DNA of 64,000 bases from Anagrus nilaparvatae (lineage: Eukaryota > Arthropoda > Insecta > Hymenoptera > Mymaridae), in contig JAKSXM010000007.1 of assembly GCA_022575985.1 (NCBI GenBank), positions 50,560,501-50,624,500 of the forward strand. Direction: 5' to 3'. Positions 33,889 through 45,060 of this stretch are shown here, piece after piece. Made by a program: the position numbers and the translations under genes. The first letter of the stretch is position 1. Each line of letters starts with the position of its first letter. The notes beneath the pieces were generated by a model. The model did not search any database. It was not told the DNA's origin and saw only the letters and a list, made by a program, of their open reading frames with translations.

Positions 33889-36620
33889 TTTTTCTTTTCT
33901 CACTAGAAAAAAATAAGATATTTCCAACATAGAAAACACCAACCAATAGGGTTTTGCTTAAATCTATCTTTTAAGATGAAATTAAAGCGAATTATTTCAT
34001 TTTAAAATTATTTTAGAAAATACGTAAAAAGTCCAAAAATTGAGATTTTAGAGGTACAAAAAAATAAAATATTGTTTCATGGATATATTGCTTAAATTTT
34101 ATCGTAAGATAAAAAATTACTGAAAATCTTAATTACTATTGAATAATTTTTCAACTTTAAAACTTAAAATAAAAAAAATAAATTGAATATCTATACAAAT
34201 AATGTAGAAACCTTAATGTTTCTAAAAGTTTAATGTTTCTATTTCAATGATACTAAAGAAAATTTAAAGAAATATTTAATTTTCAAAAAATTGTGAATTA
34301 TTAAAAAAATATATTTTTTTATGCTAAAAAAAATAATTGATTTACATTAAAAAGATTGCTAATATACCCTAGGGTATATAATTCATTCTCCATTAAAATA
34401 TGTTTTATAGGAATTAAATAGATTTGATTAAATCAGATAAGAATTTAACTTCTGTTAAATAAAAAAATTATTTTTCCTTGTAGTCACACTATCACATTAC
34501 ACTTTTATCTTTATAAGATCTCATACTTACTTTAGAATTGATACCATTAATGTAATAAAGAATAAAAACATATGGGCTTATTAAAAGTGGCACTAAATCA
34601 AATTTGAAATTAGTTTCATTTTCAAAAAGATGATTTAAAAACAGTATGGTTCCTTAAAATAAATTTGCTTTTTCAATTGTTAGTTTAAAACTAGATGAAA
34701 TAAAATTTTTGTATGCAAAGTTTTATATTTTTATTAATAATTTTTTTATAAAATATTGCAAAAAAAAACAATGGATGAAAATTAAAAATCTCAGTTATTT
34801 TTGCTTTAAGCAAGCAGTCAATCTTAATAAATCCATAAATACTTCAAAAACACATCATAAATTTATATGACTTTAAAAAATCGTTGTATCTAAGCAATTT
34901 CCCAATAAGTCATATTTCTCCATTAGGTTCATCCAAATGCATAATATACGAAGGAGCTTGGACTATAAACTCTGAGCAAACACACAAATACATAAACTTG
35001 GTATCCTGTACTTCTAGACAAGTAATATACATATACATAAAACGATTGATCAGAATTGTGCATCGTGCACTTAGCTGCAGGGTATTTCATCTCTATATAT
35101 GCAAATCGTATCTCTCAAACTCTAAAGCGACAACGAAGGAGCCCTTCGGGATTCTCCTAAACGGAAAATTTACGAGATTGAGATGCATAAATCGACAGTC
35201 CATATCGAAATACTATGTTTCACATTGAAATGACATGACATAACATATCTCTTATTCATTCTCTTTAGGAAACTAAGTTATCCCTTGGCTTACACGTCGG
35301 AAGTAGTGCAGTTACATGCTTTTCTGTATCTATTCATCAGCTTAAGTGCATTGCCATATACTATAATGTATGTAAAAAAGAAAAGCAAAGGGGTTAGAAT
35401 TAAATAAATACATTTTCGTCAATGCTTTCATTCGATTTTTACATTTCTTTTCACGCTTTAAATGTACTCTTTATCTAAATTATCGTTATTTGTTTTGACA
35501 AATGAAAAGAAAGCTAAAGGAATTTTTTCGTTTTACAAACTATATGCTTTATTTCTGAAAAAAATAGTTTAAATGTAAATAAAAGTTGACAGACTGACGA
35601 AACGTACATTTATCAATGCAATTTTATCCATACATAATACATTTTAGGTTGTCTAAATAAAACTAAAAGTCTTATGCATGAATTGTTAATACTTTTAAAG
35701 CAATGTGATTTGGTAATTTAATAAAATGCAACCCATCATTTATTATCTTCTTTTTTTTTAAAAAAAACATTTATTTTTTTTATTTTTTTACAGGAAACAA
35801 AAAAAAATAAAGAATTGAGTATTTAATGAGTTTAAAGCCAGTGCAAAAATAATATAAAGCTGCATATAGGCTGAATTGAATTACGGATGATGTTAATTTT
35901 TTGTTTTTTCATGAACAATACTTTATTTTTTATTTTAAAAGAGGATTTTCAATATAGAAACGTGACGTGTATTTTTTTTATTTAACTAAAAAGTGTAATC
36001 CTATATGTCAGTAAAAAATATATTGTAGATAAATCAGCTGAAATCAAGTACGATTAAATGTTTTAAAAAATTATTGAAAGTCAATTTTTATCAATTTTGG
36101 TAATTTTATAAATTTTAATAGAGTTGATTTAATCTTTTATAAATTTGTTTATTTACTTTTTTTATAAAAATGGTTTTTTTTTAAAATCATCTCTAAAGCA
36201 AAACATAGGGTTTTTTTTTGTGAAAATTTTTATGCCTCAAAGATTTATAAATTGATTTCAATAATAACCAAATTCAAACAAAAGGTCTATATGAAGAGGT
36301 TTCAGAGTTACTAGAGGGTAAATAGTTGAAAATATTAATAAAATTTTATAAATTATTAGGTTATTAGAAATCTTTAAAATAATTTTATTTTTATGCAGCA
36401 AAAAGTAAATGGTAATTTGAAAATATTTATTAAGACAATAAAAGAAATTGTATTAAAAATTTGAGGTTCCATTAAGTAATCAACAGTTTGATCATTTTTT
36501 GTTTTATCATGTCATGTCAAGAATGGTTAATCGTTAATTTTTTCACTTCAAAGCTTCAAATTGGCTTTGATACTATAATTTTTTTGCGAATATTTCAATC
36601 CAGATTCAACCATTTATTTT
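33889..36620. other. Intergenic; balanced island near 34.9-35.3 kb
   Basis: AT-rich except 34880-35350, which is more balanced and includes 'gacaacgaaggagcccttcg' and 'ttacacgtcggaagtagtgc'. A 114-codon open frame (34884-35228) crosses this island but its product looks random. A conserved non-coding element is possible. Nothing else was seen. Confidence 0.4.
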
Positions 36621-36627
36621 CCTTAGA

Positions 36628-36706
36628 TTTTTTGGTTTTTATTATAAATAATAAAATCGATCTATTAAGAACTAAGATTTTATTATTTATAATAAAAACC
36701 AAAAAA
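36628..36706. repeat. Perfect hairpin, 31 bp arms, 17 base loop
   Basis: Arm 36628-36658 starts TTTTTTGGTTTTTATTATAA and arm 36676-36706 is its exact reverse complement. The loop is 'gatctattaagaactaa' or close to it. A perfect match in neutral DNA implies a recent origin, for example a replication template switch or the tip of a young foldback element. Confidence 0.85.
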
Positions 36707-36814
36707 TGTATTCATTAAATTTGGAACGAAAGCAGTATTTATACTGTATTTTTCATTACATTTATTTTGCTGTATTTTAAAATTTTAATTGCAGTTTAGC
36801 AGTACAGTTGTAGA

Positions 36815-37010
36815 AAAAAAATCAAATAAGAAACCAGCAACAAGTAAGAAAACAGCTTTAACTAAAAAATCAGCAGTATGCTATCAAATGTGTTGCAGCA
36901 AAAAAACCAGCTACTGAGAAAAAGCTCTAAAGCCTAAAAAGCAGTCCCAAAACCTAAATCAGCAAAAAAATAAACAGTAACAATTGTTAATCTGTCCTTT
37001 TAAGAACAAT
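36815..37010 (+). pseudogene. Histone H1 tail pseudogene with relic 3' stem-loop
   Basis: Three frames successively encode Lys/Ala/Pro-rich strings typical of an H1 C-terminal tail: KKPATSKKTALTKKSA, then VAAKKPATEKK, then KAVPKPKSAKK followed by TAA at about 36970. They are broken by frameshifts and a stop. About 20 bases after that stop, 'ctgtccttttaagaacaat' (about 36991-37009) resembles the stem-loop that ends replication-dependent histone mRNAs (stem, four-base loop, purine-rich 3' flank), with a mismatch in the stem. The globular domain is missing. This is a decayed copy of a histone H1 gene end. Confidence 0.65.
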
Positions 37011-38259
37011 GCTTCAAAAAAACAATACTTCAAAATGATACCCAAAGGAAATAATATATTTTGCAAAGTAGAATTAACCTGTAATAAAACAAACAGCTTT
37101 TGTGTAAGCTTTCAGGAAAAGGTAAAATACATATTTTCAGCTATCATATAATTACATATAAATAAAATCCTATCAAAAAGCTATAAAAAAAAATACTTTA
37201 TAATATAAAAAAAAAAACATATTTTTTGATACTGCACGCAACAAAAAATTTTCCCGATTTTTAATTCAATATAAATTATATATTTTGAACATAGGTATAA
37301 TACGTAAGTCATTTTAATAAAATTTTACGCATTTTATACTATTATTATCGATATGTATTAGTAAATAATATGCGTGTTTGAAAATATAAGGTTTTATAAA
37401 AGTGATCATTAAGTTCCGTCTGGTCACGTGTTGGATTCAAGTTAACCCGGTTATTATGCTATGCATTGACTATGTACACGCAAAATACATTTATATTTAT
37501 ATATATATAATATTGCATCAAAATAATTTATATCATTTTGAATGAGGGACGAGAGAGGTCAAATGTTATTCAAGAGAATTTACAATATAATACCCTAAAC
37601 AAGTACATATAGTAATATTGAACGAGGGTTAAAAAAAAGATGGGGGGTGGAAAAGTTTTAATTCTTTTGGTTAACTATTATCCTCTGTAGTGGGCGTTGT
37701 GGGACCGCATAGGGTCGCGGGTTCGCGTGAAATGATACCTACATATATATATGAAATGTAAGTACTTATGTACATATATATTTTGTAGTTTGTCTGTAAT
37801 TGTCGCGAATGGTAAACCAAATACTCACCACAGGTCATATTATGTTGTTTTTACTATCCATTGAATTTTATATAAAATCTGATTGTTGATATACTGTTTC
37901 ATGGATGAGTAAATTGTAATTGCTTAGATAATCGTGATTGTTCGTATATTTTCAAGTCTATATTATGTACAAACATTATGTTAATTATAAATTGTATAAT
38001 ATAAATTTTGGTAAATGTATAAATATTTAAATTATATAAATATATTGTATAATTAAAATTAAATATTATATTAAGCTATACGTCTATTAAAATTTTATTT
38101 AATTATATTTTATATTTATACAAATATTTGTTAATTATTATAAAAATTAATATCTTTATTGTTTCAAAATTATTATTGTAAAAATAATTAGACAAACTGA
38201 TACCCATATTTTTAGTTTATAAATTATTTTTACAGTAGGCATATTTTTAATATCATATA
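37011..38259. other. Intergenic; balanced island near 37.4-37.8 kb
   Basis: 37430-37500 ('tctggtcacgtgttggattc') and 37680-37735 ('gtgggaccgcatagggtcgc') are the only stretches that are not A/T-biased. Possible regulatory DNA; no gene recognised. Confidence 0.4.
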
Positions 38260-38335
38260 CAGTTGAACCTCTCAATAGCGACCATCATTTAGACTGGTCA
38301 TAAATGGTCGCTATGAGGAGGTGGTCTATGGGTTG
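38260..38335 (+). mobile_element. Pogo/Tigger-type TIR fragment
   Basis: After TA comes CAGTTGAACCTCTCAATAGC, a typical pogo/Tigger terminal repeat, then 'gaccatcatttagactggtc' and 'aatggtcgctatgaggagg', an inverted echo. The matching far end was not found, so this is a solo or very short internally deleted copy. Confidence 0.55.
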
Positions 38336-39059
38336 AGGTTTGGGGTGGGGGTAAAAACAAATTTTTCCTTACATTTTTAGCAGACTTGAAACTGCCTACT
38401 TAATGATATAAAGTTCTTAATAATGGTAAGTAGATATGATTAAAAAAATTTTTTTGTACATATTTTAAAAAATTTTTTTACTTTGTTTTTTTTTTTTTGT
38501 AACAATTTTAGTTTTTTTTTTAGTAAATCTAACTTATTTAGTTTGGAAAAAACTGTACATATAATATAACATAAGAACAATCTGAGAATAATATTATTTA
38601 ATGTATTACTGCAGTTAAATATATAGGTACTGAGTGAAGTACCTAGCTAATTCAGATTACAACTTTATTCAAAATATTTTATTTATAATAGTAAAAGTAA
38701 TGTATTTAACTAGATATGTAATGACTAGTAAAATAATTTCAGAAAACTTAATAGATGTATTTTTAATCATTATGCTATGTTTCTTATATACCTTAAGAAA
38801 TTCAATTCATTTGTGAGAAAAACAGAGTTCGCAACAAGAACTTGCTATTTTTGTGGATAAAAATTACTTCTTTTTCAAAACAAGCTTCAGAAAAATACAA
38901 AAAGTGCATATTTTTTTGTATTTGGTTCATTAAAAGGGTAAATACTACAGTAGGCCTAAAAAATCGCGTTGAGTAGTACTTAATCGTCAGGCCCAGGTCC
39001 GAAACTAACCTGTAGCAAGGTCTAGCAAAATTGGATGTTTGGAATTTTGATAAAGCCTT
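38336..39059. other. AT-rich intergenic, no gene seen
   Basis: Includes a long T run near 38490. No gene or RNA recognised. Confidence 0.45.
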
Positions 39060-39480
39060 GAAAACCAAAAATAAATGCAGAAACCACTTGGAGCATATTA
39101 TTATTGATTTAATGGTACCGGGCTACTCCAAATCCATTGGACACCTGATCACAATACTTTTCTACCCAGAATCAGATGATCCATTACCTCAAGGAGGTTC
39201 TAACACCTAATTCCATTAAAATTTGGAATTTTGTGGTAGCAAACGATTTCGAACAACCTGGACACCTGATCACATTAATTTGCGACCCAGAATTTGGTTA
39301 TCTATTACCTCAAAATGGCCCAAAAATCTTGAAGAATTTGGTACCATCAAATTTTGAGTGACTTAGAGAACTGATAACATTACATTGTGACCCAGAATTT
39401 GGTGATTCATTATCACAAAAAGGCCTAAACAACTTGGAAATATATAAATTCATTAAAATTTTTCGGAGTATGGTTTTAAA
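39060..39480 (+). repeat. Degenerate satellite-like array, 104-123 bp units
   Basis: 'acacctgatcacaatacttt' (about 39140), 'acacctgatcacattaattt' (about 39263) and 'gaactgataacattacattg' (about 39367) begin successive units. These share 'acccagaatttggt', 'attacctcaaaatggcc' and a Leu/Pro-rich looking but non-coding remainder. At least three units remain; the spacing differs by indels. Small open frames through it are accidental. Confidence 0.65.
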
Positions 39481-39629
39481 CAATTCTGTATGATTTGTCA
39501 CTCTCAAAGAATTACTTTTCGATCATGAAGTTTTCGAAATGTAACCTTAAAACTTATTTGGGTCCAACACTAGAAAAAACGTAAAAATTATTGAGAAATC
39601 TAAATCGACAAAATATAAGAATATACAGA

Positions 39630-39770
39630 TATGAAAAATGGGTTAAATAGGACTTAAATAATTTCAATTTCAGGACTTAGAATAATTCAGTTTTAGGGAC
39701 TTATAATATTTTCCATTTAGGGACCCAGAATAATGCCGTTTATGGAACTAGAATTATTTGGATTGTGAAT
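39630..39770 (+). repeat. AACATG repeat family, internal fragment F
   Basis: Successive units resemble 'tttagggacttagaataatt' (for example 'caggacttagaataattcag', 'agggacttataatattttcc'), the internal unit of the AACATG family. Both ends are missing. Confidence 0.55.
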
Positions 39771-39775
39771 CTTAT

Positions 39776-39945
39776 TTTGCTGGGCAAGTTTGGTTACCCA
39801 GCTTGTTTCACCATGTTGTTAATCCAATTTGATTAGTCAGATTGTTTCACCAAGTTGATAACCCAGCTTGCTTAGTCAGTTTGATTAGCCATTTTTTTAA
39901 GCCAGCTTGTTTGTTTTAAAGCATGTTGTAAAGCCAGTATGAAAA
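39776..39945 (+). repeat. Short-period minisatellite 'AGCTTGTTTCACCA'
   Basis: Variants of 'acccagcttgtttcaccatg' and 'ttgattagtcagattgtttc' repeat with a basic period of about 14-16 bases through ten or so degenerate units. It follows directly on the AACATG fragment. Confidence 0.6.
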
Positions 39946-39956
39946 ATAATATACGA

Positions 39957-40020
39957 TCCTTGGCAATAAAAAAAATGCCCCAAATCGCACTTTACCTACC
40001 CTTTATTTTTCTACCATGTA
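39957..40020 (+). repeat. Dispersed repeat 'CCCAAATCGCACTTTACC', copy 3
   Basis: 'cgatccttggcaataaaaaa' then 'atgccccaaatcgcacttta' parallels the copies at 13630-13700 and 22805-22860. Confidence 0.5.
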
Positions 40021-42040
40021 TCGTAATGTACTATTTATATTTAAAAAACTATTTAACAAGTATTTGAAAAAGTAAATAAAAAATATAATTTATGAAAATA
40101 GTTTGTATAAGTATGTGCAATCTGATATGTGCATTTATGCGTTAGTTCTCTCGTGTAAAGTTTCCCAATCGCTAATGACTCCTCTGTGAGTTGCCGTATT
40201 AATTTACAAGCTCTTGTCGATATTGGAGACGAAACTTCATTATAACAGTCAACGTATCAACGCTTTGTATATATAATAATGTATAATGTATAAATACAAA
40301 TTTCTGGAATATCGCTATCTTGTTTAAGTATATTATATTTATACTATTATTATAAATCACATGAAAAGCAATAATAATAATAACGATAATAATGAATGGG
40401 AATTTTATTTCTCTTTAAATATAAATTAACTTTGTTAGTTTATTGAATCCGAGATTGAATCCTTATATCTTTTGTATATGTTGCTTATAATTCAATTCAT
40501 TTTGCATGGATTTAATTTATAAGAGGTTTCTGGTAACTATTTTTTCTAAAATCGAATTTTTTTTTTATAAATCACTTCATATGTGTCTCAAAAATAAGTA
40601 AAAAAATGAGTTTAAATCCCCTCTCTAAGTATACTTTTTGGCCTCTTTTTCTCTCATTATACTTCTAACTATCATCTTCAAGTCAAAGATAAGGATGTAG
40701 AAAGTTTATTTTATTAGCCTGGAATCACTAAAAACTGACAAAAATTAATTAAAAAAACAAATTAACCTTTTAAAAAAATTCCTTTTTAAAAAAAACCCCG
40801 TTTTTACACCTTTTATCTAAGTACAGTACTTTTTGCGTTATAGCAAGAAAACTAACACAGAACCCGAATTTTAAAGACGTGAAAATATCAATTTTCCACC
40901 TATCATATCTCCAAGGGAAAGCATTTTTATAATAAGTTGTTTTGAGGTTTTTTTTACAATTACATTATAAATACTATTTCGGTATTTTTTTTTGGATTTT
41001 GATTAGGCTCCACGGAGGGGGTTGGGGGGGGGTAAATGTTAATTTTACTACAAACTTATAATATACATGAGCAAAAATTTTGAGGGGCAGAAACATGCTG
41101 TTAGGAAAAACCCTACCCCTATGGCTTTTCAAATGAAATTCCCTAATAATTGCTGAAAATATAAAATCTATAAAGGTTAATATACTTAAACAAAAGCGAA
41201 GAAATGATATTGTAAAAATAATTAATAGCATACAATTAGAAATAATCCAATTCAACTGCTAAATACTAATTATTTATCTTTAATCTCTTCTACTTTGTAC
41301 CGAATTAAAAATAAAATATTACAATACAACTTGCAAAAATTTAATTAATTTAATGATATGATAATTAAGAAAATATTGTGTAAATAAAAAGATAAAATAA
41401 ATTTTAGGATATAAAGAAAAGCGTCTTCATTAATAGATGGCAAATTAGCTAACTGTCTTTAACAGAGAAGTAAAAACAACTTAGAGTCATTTATTTTACA
41501 AAAAAAAAACGCAAAATCACGCTCTATCTTCCAAGAGACTAACTCAGTCTCCTATATATTAACTTTACAAGCTTAATGGGTACAATTTATTTACACTACT
41601 TTATGTCTTCAATAAGTTTAATGAAATTTGATGTTCAATCATTTATTATGATTTCTTTGTTAATAAAAATATACTGAAGAATAGAAAAATAAAACAATTT
41701 ATAAGAGTATAAAAAAAAACCATAAATTTGAATAAAACTTAAATTATAGAGATAAATTATAAGTATATTGCTGAAAAGAATTTGTTTTTCATAAAAACTA
41801 AAATTTAATAAGAATTTTATCAAAATAGAGAAGAATAAATGTTGAATTTAGAAATATGGTTATATTTCAAAAAAATTAATAAATTTAAAATGATGAAATA
41901 TTAAAACAAAAAGAAAAATATGAAAATTTAATGTGTTCTCATGAATCGTATTTGTTCTAAATTTCATAAGAGTAGATCGACTTTTTTGAGCTATTTTAAA
42001 TAAAATTAAAGATAATAACAAGATACTCTTTAGTTTATTT
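40021..42040. other. AT-rich intergenic, no gene seen
   Basis: 40130-40260 is slightly balanced ('tttcccaatcgctaatgact'), and 41000-41035 is G-rich ('ggagggggttgggggggg'). The 93-codon minus frame at 40974-41255 has no motif. No gene accepted. Confidence 0.45.
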
Positions 42041-42084
42041 AACACAAACGTTTCGTTCGTATACCATCAACCTCGTCAGGATTA
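42041..42084 (-). ncRNA. Hammerhead-like core, candidate
   Basis: The minus strand reads 'aatCCTGACGAGgttgatgg' then 'tatacgaaCGAAACGtttgt'. CUGACGA and CGAAAC at this spacing match the two conserved core segments of hammerhead ribozymes, as carried by Penelope-like elements and related retroposons. The helix between them is weak (only the closing G-C and a few pairs). No retroelement coding sequence lies beside it. It could be a solo relic of such an element or chance. Confidence 0.35.
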
Positions 42085-42829
42085 ACATTTTTTGCTTGCA
42101 AACGTAATGAAAATTAAAAAAAAAATGAATTTCACTTATTTAAAATGCGAGCACCTTATCATGGTTGGTCTTTTTGAACAAAAATTTATTTTTTTAACTT
42201 TTTTTTATATTTTATAAGATTTAAAAGGAAAAAAAACTCCACTTGCCACAACCGGGATTCCGGAAACCGAATTTTTTTCAGTGTATTCTTAAAAAATTTA
42301 ATACTTTATTTTAGATACTTTATAGATTTTCAGGTTATCAAATAATCAATATATATAAATATATATGAAATATATTGCAAAGAGAAGTAACAGCAATCTG
42401 TTCAAACAAGTATTTTTAACACCTAAATTTAAGCTTTAGAAAGCTTTAAAGCTTGGTTTATCGACTAATTTTATAAAGGAAATATCCATGAACATATATG
42501 TACGAAATTTCACGTTCACTTTGTTATTTTCCTTCTTATATAATATATGTTATTTTCTATAAAGGTTTAAGTCTATATGGTTAGTTCTTTAACAGGGAAG
42601 TTTCTCTCTCAAATCGACACTTAAAATTGGTAAAGAGACAATTTTGAAAGTTACTAAAAGATGGAAATTAGTTTAAAAAAAAAAATTTTTTTATTTAACA
42701 GTTATTGTTCTTTTTTACGGTTTAGGTATTTCATTTATTCCTTTTGAAATAAAATTTCAAATAAAGTTCTAAATTTCTCAATCCATCAGCACCTCAATCG
42801 ATCATTCTTGGACAGATGAATTTATTTTA
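42085..42829. other. AT-rich intergenic, no gene seen
   Basis: 42235-42290 has 'gccacaaccgggattccgga', which may be an old repeat end. Nothing else recognised. Confidence 0.45.
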
Positions 42830-43020
42830 ATATAAAAAAATTAATATTTTGGGCTTGAAATGTCATCTAGGAATTAATTTAAATCGCTCTTTTTAATATT
42901 TCTAAAGCCAGTTTTTACCTACAACCCCTAAAAATACGGCATCAACTCCTTATGCAGAATTGACTCCGAAATTTTCATCTATCCAAAAATGGTCGATTAG
43001 GCGTTAATGGGTTAATTCAA
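42830..43020 (+). repeat. Dispersed TTTTGGGC repeat, third copy
   Basis: 'aatattttgggcttgaaatg', 'tttctaaagccagtttttac' and 'cccctaaaaatacgg' match the pair at 17755-18215. Confidence 0.5.
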
Positions 43021-44154
43021 TAAAATTCAACCATAATTTATTAAGGTCATTCATATTTTCATATTTATGCACACTTTTTATAAAAAATCTTATAAAGCAG
43101 AATAAATTAAGGTATTACTAGGAAAGAATTTATTGACCAATAGGACAAAATTAACCTACTAAAAATTTATTTTAGTTACGTTTGTGTGTTTTCCACAAAT
43201 CTCTTCAGACGACAAATATAAGGTTTTAATGAAAATAATCCTACTTTGTATACTATTAGAAAACCATGTCAGCAAATTAAAACAGTAATGTACAATTTTT
43301 GAGTTTTTGTGGTTTTTAGAACCATATTATACTTAAATAATCATGTACAGACATGCTGCATTTAAAATTTTCAAAAAAATTTAACTACACTAAAAAATAA
43401 TATTCAGGTAATGCTTTAAATTTTGATTGGCAAATACCAACTTGAACCACTATCAAAATAAATTGCCATATATATTCGTAACATCTGTTTAGTTCCTCTA
43501 ACAAAAAAAGACACTATTGATATACTTTTAAATTCAATAAAAAATAGTAAAAATCGTGAAATTTCAATCAAGACCATACTAAAATTTTCAAATTCAGCAA
43601 AATTTCTTTGCTTTTTATGACATACAAAACATAAAATGAATTTGAAGATTGACTATTTTATATATATATATATATATATAATAATGTAGATGTTTGTGTA
43701 GAAGAAAAGTTTCATATCCAAGAGAGGTTTAAAAGTGACGCTTTATATATTTTTGGTCATCGATTAAATGATTTTGACTATTCTTTCCTGTGTTATATTA
43801 TATAAAAATTTTTCTTACTATACAAAAGCTTTATTGCTGAAAGCTTTTCTGTATTTGACGAGGGTTAAAGTACTTTATTATAGATATCAAATAATTCCTT
43901 CTTTTCTTTTTTTTTGTTGTATATTTTTAGACATTTTAGTAAAAATAAAAATTACTTATTATATACAAATATAAACTAAAATGTAATGTTAAATAATCTG
44001 CGTATCTATGTTACATAATCTTCTTACTATTATTTCAAAAGAGGTATTTTCATCTAGTGCATTATAATAAATATTATTGATTTTCAAAATTAATAACGTA
44101 AAATTACCTTAATTAACAAGGTAACTACATAATCTTTGGGTCAGTTAAGATGGC
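43021..44154. other. AT-rich intergenic with (TA)n
   Basis: A (TA)n microsatellite lies at about 43661-43682. The 68-codon frame at 43768-43974 is hydrophobic but unsupported. Confidence 0.45.
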
Positions 44155-44158
44155 AGGC

Positions 44159-44775
44159 CTATTTGGAGAAAAAAAAAGGTGTCTTTTTCTGGATAGGTTT
44201 TCGGGTAAAAATAATTGAGATATTTTTTTCAAAATTGGCACTTTATTAGATTATAAGTTGCTGAAATTTTTTTTTTTTTTTCAAAATGGCGCCGAGTACA
44301 GGTGCTCAAAATTAGGCCTCACTTTTCATTGTGTGCACGATTGCAGTCTCCAACTTGTTCTGAAACATACCAAATAAAATTTTTTATGTTTGTGAAATAT
44401 TTTTCTTCTGGGTTGTTGAATTCAAATTTCGGAAAATGGAAAATTGTGAAAATTATTTAATTTTTTTCAAAAATTGCAATTTTTTTCACATGTTTAAAAA
44501 AAAAAAAAAGTAGCCAAAAAATTAGGAAGCTATCTTAATTATTTTGTAAATTATCATGCACACAAATTCGAAAAACGTTGTTTCTAGAAAAATGCGTTTA
44601 AGGTTTAGAATACAGAATCTTACGTTTTTCGCGGTGCCTTGCTTAATCTTCTATAACTTCCTTATTATTCAAGATATCATCATAACATTTTTTTTCCATA
44701 TTCTTAAGATGTTTTCGAACCCAAAAAAAACAAAAAACAAAAAATCGATTTTTTTCCCTACAAATAGACCTGACC
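44159..44775. mobile_element. TTAA-flanked MITE (piggyBac-like)
   Basis: TTAA lies at 44155-44158 and 44776-44779. Left end: GATGGCAGGCCTATTTGGAG. Right end, read inward: GGTCAGGTCTATTTGTAGGG. These are imperfect inverted repeats of about 20 bases. Exact TTAA duplication is the mark of piggyBac-type transposition. The 617 bp interior is non-coding; the 75-codon frame at 44556-44783 runs out through the right end. Confidence 0.6.
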
Positions 44776-44819
44776 TTAATTAGAGGAAACTTGTTCAAAA
44801 TTCCCAAAAAAATACTTAG

Positions 44820-45060
44820 TCATAACGAGTTTGTGTAAACATGAACTGTATGCATGGAACATAATATTTAATGAAGGAGCCGAGTAAAATGCATTGTACC
44901 CTGCAACATTAAAATTTGTTGATCATATAATTAGAATAATTACTTTTATTAACAGCGAACTCTCAAAAACTCAAATTACCCTAAGTCCCCACATTGAATC
45001 TATTCTAAGTCCCATTTAACTCTCGCCCCCCTCAAAAGGGACAAATTTGACGACCCCACA
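44820..45060 (-). repeat. AACATG repeat family, copy E (degenerate)
   Basis: 'cgagtttgtgtaaacatgaa' and 'tatgcatggaacata' correspond to the family end. 'attctaagtcccatttaact' and 'aaaagggacaaatttgacg' match the internal zones. The far end is lost. Confidence 0.55.

Noticed and set aside
34884..35228. 114-codon open frame in a balanced island
   Set aside because: The product has no recognisable motif and reads like random translation; the composition of the island alone can explain the frame length.
40974..41255. 93-codon minus-strand frame with hydrophobic start
   Set aside because: Its second half runs through G/C-run sequence resembling repeat ends; no family resemblance.
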